A stretch of DNA of 64,000 nucleotides. It comes from Verrucosispora sioxanthis. Its GTDB lineage: Bacteria > Actinomycetota > Actinomycetes > Mycobacteriales > Micromonosporaceae. The position numbers were made by a program, and so were the translations under genes. Under the pieces are notes generated by a model. The model had not been told where the DNA came from and did no database searches. It worked only from the letters and a program-made list of their open reading frames with translations. This document shows, piece after piece, positions 52,689-61,905 of the stretch. Positions within the stretch are counted from its first letter, which is position 1. The number at the start of each line of letters is the position of its first letter. The stretch lies in assembly GCF_010560025.1 (NCBI RefSeq), contig NZ_SAIY01000008.1, positions 62,001 to 126,000 on the forward strand, in the 5' to 3' direction.

Positions 52689-53477
52689 TCACCGACCTCG
52701 GCCGCTGCCCTTGACCTGGACAGCATGGGTCAGGGTCATCAGGAGCAGGCCACCCAGGAGGTTTCCGGCACCGGACAGGACGATGTTGAGCCCGAGATCC
52801 GGATAGGAGACCGGGGCGCCCAGCCAGATACCGAACAGCAGCTGCAGCCCGGAGACCACGACATGGTCGAACGGGCCGAGGGCGAGGAAGAACCCCACCA
52901 CGTACGCCAGCAGCATCCGGCTGCCCGCCGATGCGACGGCGTGCAGTAGGTAGGACAGCAGGGTCAACAGGGTGCCGGCGGCGATACCCCGGGTGAAGGT
53001 CGCCAAGCCCCCCTTGGCGGCGATCTCCTCGGCGACGAGGGCGAGGGTGTGGTGGGCGCGACCGGGCAGCGTGCCGTGGACGGTGAACACGGCGGCCATC
53101 ACCGCTCCGCCGACGAAGTTCATGACGAGCACCAGCAACCACAGCCGGGCCAACGGCCACAGCGCGACGAGCCGCCGACGGGCCACCGCGGCGGCGACCG
53201 GGTCGAAGAAGTTCTCGGTGAACAACTCGGTGCGCCCGACCACGACGAAGACCAGACCGATGCCGAAGGCCAGGGCGCCGACAAGCTGCCCCACGCCGGA
53301 GGCGAAGTCGGGTGCGGCGAGTTCCCGGGCCACGCCCAGCGCCACGATGCCGAAGACGATGGTGACCCCGGCGATGAACCCGGTGGAGGCCTGCTCCAGA
53401 GCGCTGCTGGACAGTCGCCGCTCGCCCTCGGCGCGGGCGCTGTCGTAGATGTCCTCCGGCGAAGGTGCTCGTGCCAT
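52689..53477 (-). CDS. formate/nitrite transporter (FNT) family channel
   Basis: 262 residues with six hydrophobic segments and FNT-type half-helix loops: LFVVVGRTELFTENFFDPVAA matches FNT signature 1 and LSYLLHAVASAGSRMLLAYVVGFFLALGPFDHVVV covers the fifth helix region. It moves small anions such as formate, nitrite or lactate. The N-terminal part (PEDIYDSARAEGERRL) resembles the YfdC-like subgroup. Single gene; the 100-bp gap before the convergent DUF1330 gene has no strong hairpin. Confidence 0.85.
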   Translation of the reverse strand: MARAPSPEDIYDSARAEGERRLSSSALEQASTGFIAGVTIVFGIVALGVARELAAPDFASGVGQLVGALAFGIGLVFVVVGRTELFTENFFDPVAAAVARRRLVALWPLARLWLLVLVMNFVGGAVMAAVFTVHGTLPGRAHHTLALVAEEIAAKGGLATFTRGIAAGTLLTLLSYLLHAVASAGSRMLLAYVVGFFLALGPFDHVVVSGLQLLFGIWLGAPVSYPDLGLNIVLSGAGNLLGGLLLMTLTHAVQVKGSGRGR

Positions 53478-53598
53478 CCCGACCGGGTACCCGCGAGATC
53501 GTCACCAAATCACCCTCGTCGGGCACGTCGCCTCGACCGGGTCGTGACAGCAGCGCGCGTCGTCGCCGCGGGCTCGACGTCGGATCAGCGTTGCCGGG

Positions 53599-54891
53599 TC
53601 AGAGATGTTGGCGGCGCCACTCACTGGTGGCCTCCTCGACCACCCGTTCCTCCGCGTGGAGCGACGCCTTGATCCGCGCCCGCGCGTCAGCGGCGCTGTA
53701 TCGCTGGATCACCACGAGGACACCGCAGACCGCGACCAGCACAGCCAGCGCCACGAGGGGGGTCAGCGCGGCCGCCGGCACCGCCAGCAGGCTGACGACG
53801 ACCGCCGCAGCCAGGGCGGTGGAGCGCAGCCGACGGAACGTACGCGCCGCGACGGCCACCCCCATCAACAGATAGAGGGCGACACTTCCGTACAGGACGG
53901 ACACGGCCGGCCAGGGCAGCGGTCCGGCCTCGCCCACGGCCACGACTTCGAGGACGAGCTTCAGCCCGAGGGCGGTCCCGACGATCGCGACGATGGTCAC
54001 GAAGTGCAGGTAGGAGAAGACGTCGCGGGCCAGGGCGATCCGCTCGGGGCCCCGGGTGCCGTGCATCGCCTGCTCGACGCTCGGCAGCAGAGTGTCGAAG
54101 TGCAGCCACCACAGCGTCGCCAGCAACGCGATACCGAGCACGGACCCGGTGATCACCGGCGCGGTCAGGGCGAGTCGGTCGAACCGGCCCGGACCGAGCC
54201 CGAGCGAGATCACCGCCTCCCCGAGGGCGATGATGACGATCAGCGAGTGCCGCTCCGCCCAGTGCCCGGCCGAGGCGACGGCCCAACGGGCGTACGGCAG
54301 GAACAGGCCGACCGAGTACTCGACCAGCAGGGCGGCGACCCACAGCGCGAGACGCACGTCGACGACGGCCTCGGCCGGTGCCCAGTTGCTCGCGGTGGCC
54401 GCCAACCCGACAAGCACTGCCACCACCGCCGGAACGCTGATCACCACGAGTTGCCGGCGGTTGCGGTCGGCGGCGCTCAGCGCGTACAGGAACGTGACCA
54501 GGGTCAGCCCGCGCAGGACCAGGTAGGCGACGGCGAACACCACCGGACCGGTCAGGTCGTCCGGTTGGTTGAGAAACGCCTGGGGGATGGCGATGGCCAG
54601 CACGAAAGCGGCGGCCATGACGCCGAACCCGAGCAGCGGCAGCAGTCCGTAGTCGGCGCGGACCAGGTTGCCCAGCGTGGCGAACGTCGTCCAGCAGAAC
54701 CAGAGCAGAGCCAGCACGACCACGCCGGACAGCACCGCCTGCGTGGTGACCTCGACGGACACCAGGCCGGCCACGTTGAGAAACGCGAAGACGAAGATCA
54801 GGTCGAAGAAGAGCTCCAATCGGGTGACCCGAGAGCCGGGCATGACCGGCCTGAGCCAACGGGACCGGCGCAGCTGCGGTGGAGCGCTCAC
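53599..54891 (-). CDS. low temperature requirement protein A (LtrA) family
   Basis: 430 residues with about 11 hydrophobic segments. The LtrA N-terminal signature VTRLELFFDLIFVFAF, the HWAERHSLIVIIALGEAVISLG motif and WWLHFD are all present. The family is conserved in actinobacteria, of unknown transport or sensing function. Single gene. Confidence 0.88.
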   Translation of the reverse strand: MSAPPQLRRSRWLRPVMPGSRVTRLELFFDLIFVFAFLNVAGLVSVEVTTQAVLSGVVVLALLWFCWTTFATLGNLVRADYGLLPLLGFGVMAAAFVLAIAIPQAFLNQPDDLTGPVVFAVAYLVLRGLTLVTFLYALSAADRNRRQLVVISVPAVVAVLVGLAATASNWAPAEAVVDVRLALWVAALLVEYSVGLFLPYARWAVASAGHWAERHSLIVIIALGEAVISLGLGPGRFDRLALTAPVITGSVLGIALLATLWWLHFDTLLPSVEQAMHGTRGPERIALARDVFSYLHFVTIVAIVGTALGLKLVLEVVAVGEAGPLPWPAVSVLYGSVALYLLMGVAVAARTFRRLRSTALAAAVVVSLLAVPAAALTPLVALAVLVAVCGVLVVIQRYSAADARARIKASLHAEERVVEEATSEWRRQHL

Positions 54892-55049
54892 CCGGTCATT
54901 CTGCGCGAAACGACCTCAGCCGAACTCTGATTCGTACCGATTACCGGAGTGCGGCGTCCGCTCGGCTGCCCCGGTGGCCCCCACCGGCGTGGTTCGACAT
55001 GATCCGGTCGAGGGTGTCCCCCCGCCTCCGCTCGGAGTGGGCGACTCGC

Positions 55050-56246
55050 TCAGGCGCGGGTGGGCTGGCGGCCGAACGCGCGCATCGCGAGCGCGCCGAC
55101 GGCCGGGCCCGGGGCGAGCAGCAGGAACGCCCAGCGCCAGCCGACCGCGTCGGCCAGGACGGGAACGAGCTGGATGGTGACGACGGTCAGGGCGAAACCG
55201 ATGGCCGTCTGCGCGGTGAGCGCGGTGCCGACGTACCGCTTGTCGGCGACCTCGCTCAGGGCGGTCGAGAAGACGCCGGAGTCCGCGATCACCGCGGCAC
55301 CCCACACCACACCCAGCAGCACGACGGCGCCGGGCGGCGCGGTGAAGAACAGGGGTGAGGCCAGGCAGCAGGCGCCACTGACCACCAGGGCGGTGAACGC
55401 GGCCCGGGGTCGCCCGAACCGGTCGGCGGCCCAGCCGCCGACCAGGCATCCGGCGACCCCGGCGACCCCGATGGCCAGGAACGCGAGCAGGCTGACGTCC
55501 GCGTCGCCGTCACCGGTCCGGGCCGCCGTGCCGGCGATCAGGAAGCTGGGCAGCCAGGTCCAGAGCGCGTACAGCTCCCACATGTGTCCGAAGTAGCCCA
55601 GGTTCACCAGGCGGGGACCACGCTGGCCGAACATCGCCAGGGCGTACCGGGGGTGCGGGCGTGGCGGCGTGCCCGGGGCGAACTGCGGACCTTCCCGCAC
55701 CAGGGTCACGGCCAGCACCGCGCCGAGCAGCGCGCAACCGGCCGCGGTGCCCATCACGCCGCGCCATGGCAGGTCGCCCAGCCCGCCGATCAGGTGCGGC
55801 AGCGCCGAGCCGAGGGTCAACGCGCCGATCATGACGCCGAACGCGAGCCCCCGGCGGGCCGGCGGCGCCCAGGACCCGGTCAGCTTCATGCCGACCGGGT
55901 ACACCCCGGCCAGGAAGACCCCGGTGAGGAAGCGCAGCGGGATGGCCCCGGCCAACCCGTCGACGGTGAGGGCGAACACGCCGGTGCAGGCGGCGGCGAG
56001 CGTCGCGCTGCCGGCCATCAACAGGTGTGGCCTGATCCGGTCCGCCAGGTTCAACACGGTGGAGGTGACGGCACCGGCGACGAAGCCGAGTTGCACTGAC
56101 GCGGTCAGCCAGACGGATGCGGCGGCGCTGATCTGCCACGACTCGCGTAGCGCCGGCACCACGGCGGAGGCCGAGAACCACACCGCCAGGCCGAGCACCT
56201 GGACGGCGGCGATCAGCGCCCGCTGCATGCCGGGTCGTGACGTCAT
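55050..56246 (-). CDS. major facilitator superfamily transporter
   Basis: 398 residues, 12 hydrophobic segments. The ATG at 56246 is preceded by GGAGGAG; an in-frame GTG at 56267 lies upstream of that site. Loop motif between helices 2 and 3 is LADRIRPHLLMAGS and between 8 and 9 WAADRFGRPRAAF. It belongs to the CynX/NIMT-like or nitrate/aromatic-acid MFS groups. Located just downstream of and co-directional with the microcompartment operon, it is the natural candidate for uptake of the aromatic substrate or its precursor. Confidence 0.85.
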   Translation of the reverse strand: MTSRPGMQRALIAAVQVLGLAVWFSASAVVPALRESWQISAAASVWLTASVQLGFVAGAVTSTVLNLADRIRPHLLMAGSATLAAACTGVFALTVDGLAGAIPLRFLTGVFLAGVYPVGMKLTGSWAPPARRGLAFGVMIGALTLGSALPHLIGGLGDLPWRGVMGTAAGCALLGAVLAVTLVREGPQFAPGTPPRPHPRYALAMFGQRGPRLVNLGYFGHMWELYALWTWLPSFLIAGTAARTGDGDADVSLLAFLAIGVAGVAGCLVGGWAADRFGRPRAAFTALVVSGACCLASPLFFTAPPGAVVLLGVVWGAAVIADSGVFSTALSEVADKRYVGTALTAQTAIGFALTVVTIQLVPVLADAVGWRWAFLLLAPGPAVGALAMRAFGRQPTRA

Positions 56247-56413
56247 CAGCGCTCCTCCGCTTGCCACTGGAGATCAGCTTGGTGCCTGGACCCAGGGCCG
56301 CGCCACCGCCCCTTCCGGCCGTCGCGGATGACCCGTTGCCGTGCCCCGGCCCAACTTCGCGCAGGTATCCCGGTCTGCGCCACCTGGCGTGACACCACCC
56401 ACAACCGCTAAGG

Positions 56414-56425
56414 CATCCTAGGATG
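56414..56425. promoter_or_regulatory. palindrome upstream of the MFS gene
   Basis: Perfect 12-bp palindrome CATCCTAGGATG, followed by ATGGTATCCA, a GntR-like half-site pattern. It lies in the 220-bp gap between the end of the microcompartment operon (56468) and the MFS start (56246), so it may be an operator for the transporter. The gap has no gene. Confidence 0.4.
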
Positions 56426-56467
56426 ATGGTATCCACTACCTCGGGTCGCGCCGCAGACCGGCGGTGG

Positions 56468-56905
56468 TCAGGACCGACGCCGGCCGACCGCCTGGATCTC
56501 GATCAGCAGGTGCGGGTGCGGCAACTGGTGCACCGCGACGGTGGTGCGGGTCGGGCCGGTCTCGTCGAAGTACTCGGCGTAGACCTCGTTGTAGCCACCG
56601 AAGTCGTTCATGTTGACCAGGTAGGTGGTGAGCTGGACGAGGTCGGTGAGGTCCGCTCCGACCGAGTGCAGGATGTCGCGGATGTTGTCGATGACGGCGC
56701 GGGTCTGGGCGCGGATGTCGAGGTCGGTGACGCCCATCGGGTCCACCGTCGCGCCGGCGATCGTGTTGTCCGGCCGGCGGCTCGACGTACCCGAGACGAA
56801 GATCAGGTCGCCGGCGAGCTTGACGTGCGGGAACCGGCCGCGTGGCGTGGCCATGCCCGGCACGACTCCCTCGTGGCGCATGGTCGCCTCGCCGCCGTCG
56901 GTCAC
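56468..56905 (-). CDS. amnD: RidA family protein, probable 2-aminomuconate deaminase
   Basis: 145 residues. YjgF/YER057c/UK114 fold: FVSGTSSRRPDNTIAG, IRAQTRAVIDNIRDIL, LVQLTTYLVNMNDFGGYNEVYAEYF, and TRTTVAVHQLPHPHLLIEIQAVG. In 2-aminophenol pathways (AmnD, NbaF) a RidA protein deaminates 2-aminomuconate to 4-oxalocrotonate, and all other pathway steps are present next to it. The GTG start overlaps the stop of the decarboxylase gene by 4 bases. It is the last gene of the operon. Confidence 0.85.
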   Translation of the reverse strand: MTDGGEATMRHEGVVPGMATPRGRFPHVKLAGDLIFVSGTSSRRPDNTIAGATVDPMGVTDLDIRAQTRAVIDNIRDILHSVGADLTDLVQLTTYLVNMNDFGGYNEVYAEYFDETGPTRTTVAVHQLPHPHLLIEIQAVGRRRS

Positions 56906-57633
56906 GACCCGACCCGCAGCGACGCCGTGCCGAGCCGCTCGACGGTGACCCGCACGTACGATCCGGCGCGCAACGGTACGGCGGCCGTCGCCGCACCGGC
57001 GAGCAGGATCGAGTTGTCGGCCAGGTCCACACCGTTGACGTCGGCGAGCCGGACGGCGTCCGACAGCGCCCGGCGGGGATCGCCGAGAATGGCGGCCGTC
57101 GAACCGACCTGGACCGCTCGCCCGTCGACCTCTAGCAGCACGCCGAGGTTGTCGATGCCGTCCGGTATCGGCTGCCAGGCGCCGAGCACGAAGCCGCTGG
57201 CCGAGGTGTTGTCGGCGATGACCTCGGGCAGCGTGAAGCGGAAGTCGACGTACCGGGAGTCGATGACCTCGATCGCCGGGGCGACCGCCGTGACGGCACC
57301 GCCCTCGACGAGGAAGGCGACCTCCGGTTCGGCCTTCGGGTGTATGTGGTCGTCGAGCCTGACGGTGCCGCCGTCCGGGATCCGCATGGCGTCGGTGAGC
57401 CGGCCCCAGATGACCTCGTCGACGCCCATCTGCGTCATTTTGGCCCGGCTGGTCAGCCCCAGCTTCAACCCGACGGCACGTTCGCCACGGGCCAGCCGGC
57501 GGTCGACCACCGCCTGCTGCACCCGGTAGGCGGTCGGCACGTCAAGCCCGGTCCCGGCACCCGACGACGGGATCGCAATGCGGCTGGTCACCGCGTCGTC
57601 GAGGCGTACGGCGAGCTGGTCGACGGTGCTCAT
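56902..57633 (-). CDS. amnE: 4-oxalocrotonate decarboxylase
   Basis: 243 residues of the fumarylacetoacetase-like hydratase/decarboxylase family. Two features match DmpH-type decarboxylases rather than hydratases: GLTSRAKMTQMGV and VIDSRYVDFRFTLPEVIADN. Metal-binding acids are in HPKAEPEVAF. It converts 4-oxalocrotonate to 2-hydroxypenta-2,4-dienoate and CO2. It overlaps both neighbours by 4 bases. The pair decarboxylase/hydratase usually forms a complex, here with the gene at 59587-60381. Confidence 0.85.
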   Translation of the reverse strand: MSTVDQLAVRLDDAVTSRIAIPSSGAGTGLDVPTAYRVQQAVVDRRLARGERAVGLKLGLTSRAKMTQMGVDEVIWGRLTDAMRIPDGGTVRLDDHIHPKAEPEVAFLVEGGAVTAVAPAIEVIDSRYVDFRFTLPEVIADNTSASGFVLGAWQPIPDGIDNLGVLLEVDGRAVQVGSTAAILGDPRRALSDAVRLADVNGVDLADNSILLAGAATAAVPLRAGSYVRVTVERLGTASLRVGS

Positions 57634-58658
57634 CGGTTTCCTCCGGTGCCGGTGGTGGCGGTCGCCAGGTCGAGGGCGACGTCGACGATCATGTCTTCCT
57701 GCCCGCCGACCATGCCGCGGCGACCCAGTTCGACCAGGATCGAGCGGACGTCGACCCGGTAGCGCTGCGACGCCCGTTCGGCGTGCCGGAGGAAGCTGGA
57801 GTAGACCCCGGCGTAGCCGAGGGTGAGCGTTTCCCGGTCGACGCGGACCGGTCGGTCCTGCATCGGCCGGACCAGGTCGTCGGCGGCGTCCATCAGCGCG
57901 AACACGTCACAGCCGTGGTCCCACCCGTGCAGGTCGGCCACGGCGACGAAGACCTCCAGCGGCGCGTTCCCGGCACCCGCGCCGTGCCCCGCCAGGGACG
58001 CGTCCACCCGGGTGGTGCCGTGCTCGACCGCCGCGACGCTGTTCGCCACGCCGAGGGACAGGTTGTGATGGGCGTGGATACCGACCTGCGTGCCCGGGTC
58101 GAGCACCTGCCGGTACGCGTCGACCCGCTCGGCGACGTCCCGGGTCAGCAGCCGGCCACCGGAGTCGGTGACGTAGACGCAGTGGGCGCCGTACGACTCC
58201 ATCAGCTTCGCCTGCTGCGCGAGCGCCGTCGGGTCGGTCATGTGCGCCATCATCAGGAACCCGGACACGTCCATGCCGTTGTCGCGCGCCCACCCGATGT
58301 GCTGGGCGGAGATGTCCGCCTCGGTGCAGTGCGTGGCGATCCGTACGCTTGTCACCCCAAGGTCGCGGGCGGCCTTCAGGTCGGCGATGGTGCCGATGCC
58401 GGGTAGCAGCAGGGTGGTCAGCTTCGCGGTGGTGACCGTCTCCGCCGCCGCGGCGATCCAGTCCGCGTCGGAGGCGGCTGCGTGCCCGTAGTTCACGCTC
58501 GACCCGGCCAGTCCGTCGCCGTGCGCGACCTCGATCGCCGCGACACCGGCCGCGTCGAGGGCCGCGGCGATGGTCCGGACCTGGTCGACGGTGAACTGGT
58601 GCCGCACGGCGTGCATGCCGTCGCGCAAGGTCACGTCCTGGATGTACAGCCCGCTCAC
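57630..58658 (-). CDS. amnG: 4-hydroxy-2-oxovalerate aldolase
   Basis: 342 residues from a GTG that overlaps the dehydrogenase stop (GTGA). DmpG/BphI/MhpE-type aldolase: IQDVTLRDGMHAVRHQ at the TIM-barrel start (metal and substrate Arg-Asp), GIHAHHNLSLGVANSVAAVEHG with the metal-binding HxH, and the C-terminal communication domain. It splits 4-hydroxy-2-oxovalerate to pyruvate and acetaldehyde and channels the latter to the partner dehydrogenase encoded directly upstream. Confidence 0.93.
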   Translation of the reverse strand: MSGLYIQDVTLRDGMHAVRHQFTVDQVRTIAAALDAAGVAAIEVAHGDGLAGSSVNYGHAAASDADWIAAAAETVTTAKLTTLLLPGIGTIADLKAARDLGVTSVRIATHCTEADISAQHIGWARDNGMDVSGFLMMAHMTDPTALAQQAKLMESYGAHCVYVTDSGGRLLTRDVAERVDAYRQVLDPGTQVGIHAHHNLSLGVANSVAAVEHGTTRVDASLAGHGAGAGNAPLEVFVAVADLHGWDHGCDVFALMDAADDLVRPMQDRPVRVDRETLTLGYAGVYSSFLRHAERASQRYRVDVRSILVELGRRGMVGGQEDMIVDVALDLATATTGTGGNR

Positions 58659-59590
58659 GCGGACACCTCCCGTCCGACCCGGGAGGCCACCATCCGCTCG
58701 GCGGTGCGCAGCGCGGCCGAGGTCATGATGTCGAGGTTCCCGGCGTACACCGGCAGGTAGTGCCCGGCTCCGGACACCTCCAGGAACACCGACACCTGCA
58801 CCCCGGCGAACCGGGCACCCAACGCGGGCACGTACGCGTCGACCTCGTCGAACTGCACCCGCTGCTTCAGCCGGTAGCCGGGCACGTATCCGGCGACGGT
58901 GGCCACCATCGCCTCGACCGACGCCGCGACCGCCGCCCGGTCCACGTCCCGGTCGGGGCACAGGCAGTAGATCGTGTCCCGCATGATCATCGGTGGCTCC
59001 GCCGGGTTCAACACGATGATGGCCTTGCCGCGGTGGGCACCGCCGACCACCTCGATGGCCCGTGCCGTCGTCTCGGTGAACTCGTCGATGTTCGCCCGCG
59101 TCCCCGGACCGGCTGACCTGGACGCGATCGAGGCCACGATCTCGGCGTACCGCACCGGCGTCACCCGGCCGACCGCCGCGACGACGGGGACGGTGGCCTG
59201 ACCGCCACAGGTCACCATGTTCACGTTCGGCTCGTCCAGATGCTCGTCCAGATTCACCGGCGGCACCACGTACGGGCCGACGGCGGCCGGGGTCAGGTCC
59301 ACCACCAGCCGGCCGTGCTCCCGCAACAGCGCGGCGTGCCGGTGGTGCGCCCCTGCCGACGTCGCGTCGAACACCACCCGCACGTCGGCGAACTCCGGCA
59401 TCGCCAGCAGCCCGTCGATCCCGTCGGCGGTGGTGGCCACCCCGAGCCGGCGGGCTCTGGCCAGGCCGTCGGAGTTCGGATCGACCCCGACCATCGCCAC
59501 CATCCGCAACGACTCCGACAACCGCAACACCTTGATCATCAAGTCGGTGCCGATATTGCCCGACCCGATCACCGCCACGCCCGTGGTCAT
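58655..59590 (-). CDS. amnH: acetaldehyde dehydrogenase (acetylating)
   Basis: 311 residues. NAD-binding AVIGSGNIGTDLMIKVLR at the N-terminus, catalytic Cys in NMVTCGGQATVP, and the conserved NPAEPPMIMRDTIYC. It oxidises acetaldehyde to acetyl-CoA with NAD and CoA (DmpF/BphJ/MhpF family), forming a complex with the aldolase. It has no N-terminal extension, so it would enter a microcompartment by its partner if at all. Overlaps the hydratase and aldolase genes by 4 bases. Confidence 0.93.
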   Translation of the reverse strand: MTTGVAVIGSGNIGTDLMIKVLRLSESLRMVAMVGVDPNSDGLARARRLGVATTADGIDGLLAMPEFADVRVVFDATSAGAHHRHAALLREHGRLVVDLTPAAVGPYVVPPVNLDEHLDEPNVNMVTCGGQATVPVVAAVGRVTPVRYAEIVASIASRSAGPGTRANIDEFTETTARAIEVVGGAHRGKAIIVLNPAEPPMIMRDTIYCLCPDRDVDRAAVAASVEAMVATVAGYVPGYRLKQRVQFDEVDAYVPALGARFAGVQVSVFLEVSGAGHYLPVYAGNLDIMTSAALRTAERMVASRVGREVSA

Positions 59591-60381
59591 GCCGTCTCCC
59601 CCACCTCGAAGCAGGCCCGGACCGAACCCAGGCCGGAGATCCGTGCCTCGTAGGACGCGCCGGCGGTGACCGGCACCATCGGCCCGAGCGCCCCGGACAG
59701 CACCACGTCGCCGACGACCAGCGGCGCGCCCGCGACGGCCAGCGTCTGCGCCAACCAGGCCACCGCGTGCACGGGATTGCCGAGGCAGGCGGCACCGGCC
59801 CCCACCGACACCGGCTCGCCCGCGTGTTCGAGCACCATCCCGGCCAGCCGCAGGTCCACGTCCGACAGCCTGCGGGGCTGGTCACCGAGCACGAACAGGC
59901 CCGACGAGGCGTTGTCGGCGACGGTGTCCACGATCGAGATGTCCCAGCCCGCGATCCTGGAGTCCACGACCTCGATCGCCGGCAGCACGTGGTCGGTCGC
60001 CCGGATCACGTCGGCGACCGTCACCTGTTCGAACGGCAGGTCCGCACCCAGCACGAACGCGACCTCGGCCTCCACCCGAGGTTGCAGCAGCCGACCGCGG
60101 TCGATCTCGGCGCCGTCCGGGACAGCCATGTCGGCGAACAACACCCCGAAGTCCGGCTGGAAGACGCCGAACGCCTGCTGCACCGCCGCGGACGTCAGGC
60201 CGACCTTCGCGCCGACCCGGCGGCGGCCGGCCGCCTCCCACGCGACGACCTGCGCCTGCTGCACCTGGTACGCCGCGTCGACATCCCCGGTCGGCAGCAC
60301 CTCGCCGCGCAGCGGCGGCACGGGTTTCCCGGTCTCGTACGCGGCGCGCAGCAGGGCCGCGGCCCGGGCGACATCAGTCAT
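59587..60381 (-). CDS. amnF: 2-oxopent-4-enoate (2-keto-4-pentenoate) hydratase
   Basis: 264 residues from an ATG overlapping the aldehyde dehydrogenase stop. The DmpE/MhpD-type features AKVGLTSAAVQQAFGVFQPDFG, VVDSRIAGWDISIVDTVADNASSGLFVLG and LGNPVHAVAWLAQTLA separate it from the paralogous decarboxylase in this operon. The PRVEAEVAFVL acids bind the divalent metal. It hydrates 2-hydroxypenta-2,4-dienoate to 4-hydroxy-2-oxovalerate. Confidence 0.88.
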   Translation of the reverse strand: MTDVARAAALLRAAYETGKPVPPLRGEVLPTGDVDAAYQVQQAQVVAWEAAGRRRVGAKVGLTSAAVQQAFGVFQPDFGVLFADMAVPDGAEIDRGRLLQPRVEAEVAFVLGADLPFEQVTVADVIRATDHVLPAIEVVDSRIAGWDISIVDTVADNASSGLFVLGDQPRRLSDVDLRLAGMVLEHAGEPVSVGAGAACLGNPVHAVAWLAQTLAVAGAPLVVGDVVLSGALGPMVPVTAGASYEARISGLGSVRACFEVGETA

Positions 60382-61889
60382 GACAGATCCACACAGACAT
60401 TCGTCAGTTCCGAGTAGAAGTTCAGCGAGTGGACGCCGCCCTCGCGGCCGACGCCCGACGCCTTCACACCACCGAACGGCGTGCGCAGATCCCGCAGGAA
60501 CCAGGTGTTCACCCACACGATCCCCGCGTCGATCCGCGCACCGGCCCGGTGCGCCCGGCCGACGTCCCGCGTCCACACGGTGCCGGCCAGGCCGTACTCG
60601 CTGTCGTTGGCCAGCGCGAACGCCTCGTCCTCGTCCTCGAACGGCGCCACGTGGCAGAGCGGACCGAAGACCTCCTCCCGGTTGACCCGGGCGTCGGGCT
60701 TCAGGCCGGTCAGCACGGTCGGTTGGACGTACGCGCCGCCGTCGCGGGCGTCGCCGAACTCGGGGACACCGCCGCCCGCGAGCACGGTGGCACCCTCCGC
60801 GCGGGCCAGGTCGTAGTAGCCCAGCACCTTGTCGCGGTGCTGGTGGGAGATCAGCGGCATGGTCACCGTCGCCTCGTCGGCGGGCCAGCCGTACGCCAAC
60901 TCGTCGGCCCGCTTCGCCAGCCGGGTCACGAACTCGTCGAACACCGGCCGCTGCACGAACAGCCGTTCCGTGCACAGGCACACCTGACCACCGTTGGTGA
61001 ACGACGACCGGACCGAGCCGGCGACCGCGGTATCTAGGTCCGCGTCCGCGAAGACCAGACCGGCGTTCTTGCCACCCAGTTCGAACGACACCGCCTTCAC
61101 CCCGTCGGCTGCGGCCCGCATGATCGCACCGCCGGTCGCCGACTCGCCCGTGAACGTGATCGCGTCCACTCCCGGATGCCGGGTCAGGAACTCCCCCGCC
61201 GAGCCCGGCCCGAACCCGTGCACGACGTTGAACACGCCGTCGGGCACCCCGGCGGCCGCCATCACCTCCGCCAGCAACGTCGCCGACGACGGCGTCTCCT
61301 CCGACGGCTTCACCACCACCGCGTTACCGCAGGCCAGCGCCGGGGCGACCTTCCACGTCAACAGCAGCAGCGGCAGGTTCCACGGCACGATCACCGCCAC
61401 CACGCCGACCGGTTTGCGCACCGCGTAGTTCAGCGCCCGTCCGCCGCTCGGTGTCGCCGTCGTGAACGACTCCGTCGGCGCGGTCGAGACGATCTCCGCG
61501 AAGGTCCGGAAGTTCGCCGCGCCGCGTGGGATGTCGAGGGTCCGCGCCTGCGTGATCGCCTTGCCGGTGTCACCGACCTCCGCCGCCACCAGGTCGGCGA
61601 ACCGACGCTCCAGCTCGTCGGCGACCCGGTACAGCACCGCAGCCCGCTCCCGCTCCCCCATCCGACCCCACGGTCCACGTAGCGCCGACCGGGCCGCGGC
61701 GACGGCGGCGTCCACGGTGGACTCGTCGGCCTCGGCGACGTACCGGATGGTGTCTCCGGTGACCGGGGAGACCTTTGCGAAGTGCGGGCCGGACGTGTCG
61801 AACTCGCCGTTGACGAAGTTCGGCAGCACGGTCGGCTCGCCGGCCGGCCGGCCGGCGAGCAGGCTGGGGGACCAGAGCCCGTCGGTCAT
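60378..61889 (-). CDS. amnC: aldehyde dehydrogenase, probable 2-aminomuconic 6-semialdehyde dehydrogenase
   Basis: 503 residues. NAD-dependent ALDH: VIVPWNLPLLLLTWKVAPAL, general-base Glu in SFELGGKNAG, catalytic Cys in NGGQVCLCTERLFV, and EEVFGPL. It is closest to the 2-hydroxymuconic/2-aminomuconic semialdehyde dehydrogenase group (DmpC, AmnC). It carries about 20 extra residues before PNFVNGEFD (MTDGLWSPSLLAGRPAGEP), unusual for this group, which might be an encapsulation or partner-binding peptide. The start ATG at 61889 lies 16 bp after the EutN-type shell gene. Confidence 0.88.
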   Translation of the reverse strand: MTDGLWSPSLLAGRPAGEPTVLPNFVNGEFDTSGPHFAKVSPVTGDTIRYVAEADESTVDAAVAAARSALRGPWGRMGERERAAVLYRVADELERRFADLVAAEVGDTGKAITQARTLDIPRGAANFRTFAEIVSTAPTESFTTATPSGGRALNYAVRKPVGVVAVIVPWNLPLLLLTWKVAPALACGNAVVVKPSEETPSSATLLAEVMAAAGVPDGVFNVVHGFGPGSAGEFLTRHPGVDAITFTGESATGGAIMRAAADGVKAVSFELGGKNAGLVFADADLDTAVAGSVRSSFTNGGQVCLCTERLFVQRPVFDEFVTRLAKRADELAYGWPADEATVTMPLISHQHRDKVLGYYDLARAEGATVLAGGGVPEFGDARDGGAYVQPTVLTGLKPDARVNREEVFGPLCHVAPFEDEDEAFALANDSEYGLAGTVWTRDVGRAHRAGARIDAGIVWVNTWFLRDLRTPFGGVKASGVGREGGVHSLNFYSELTNVCVDLS

Positions 61890-61905
61890 CAGGCGTACCT
61901 TTCGG

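Noticed and set aside
57783..58406. Plus-strand open frames opposite the aldolase and dehydrogenase genes
   Set aside because: Antisense to well-conserved catabolic genes, without a ribosome binding site or recognisable domain.
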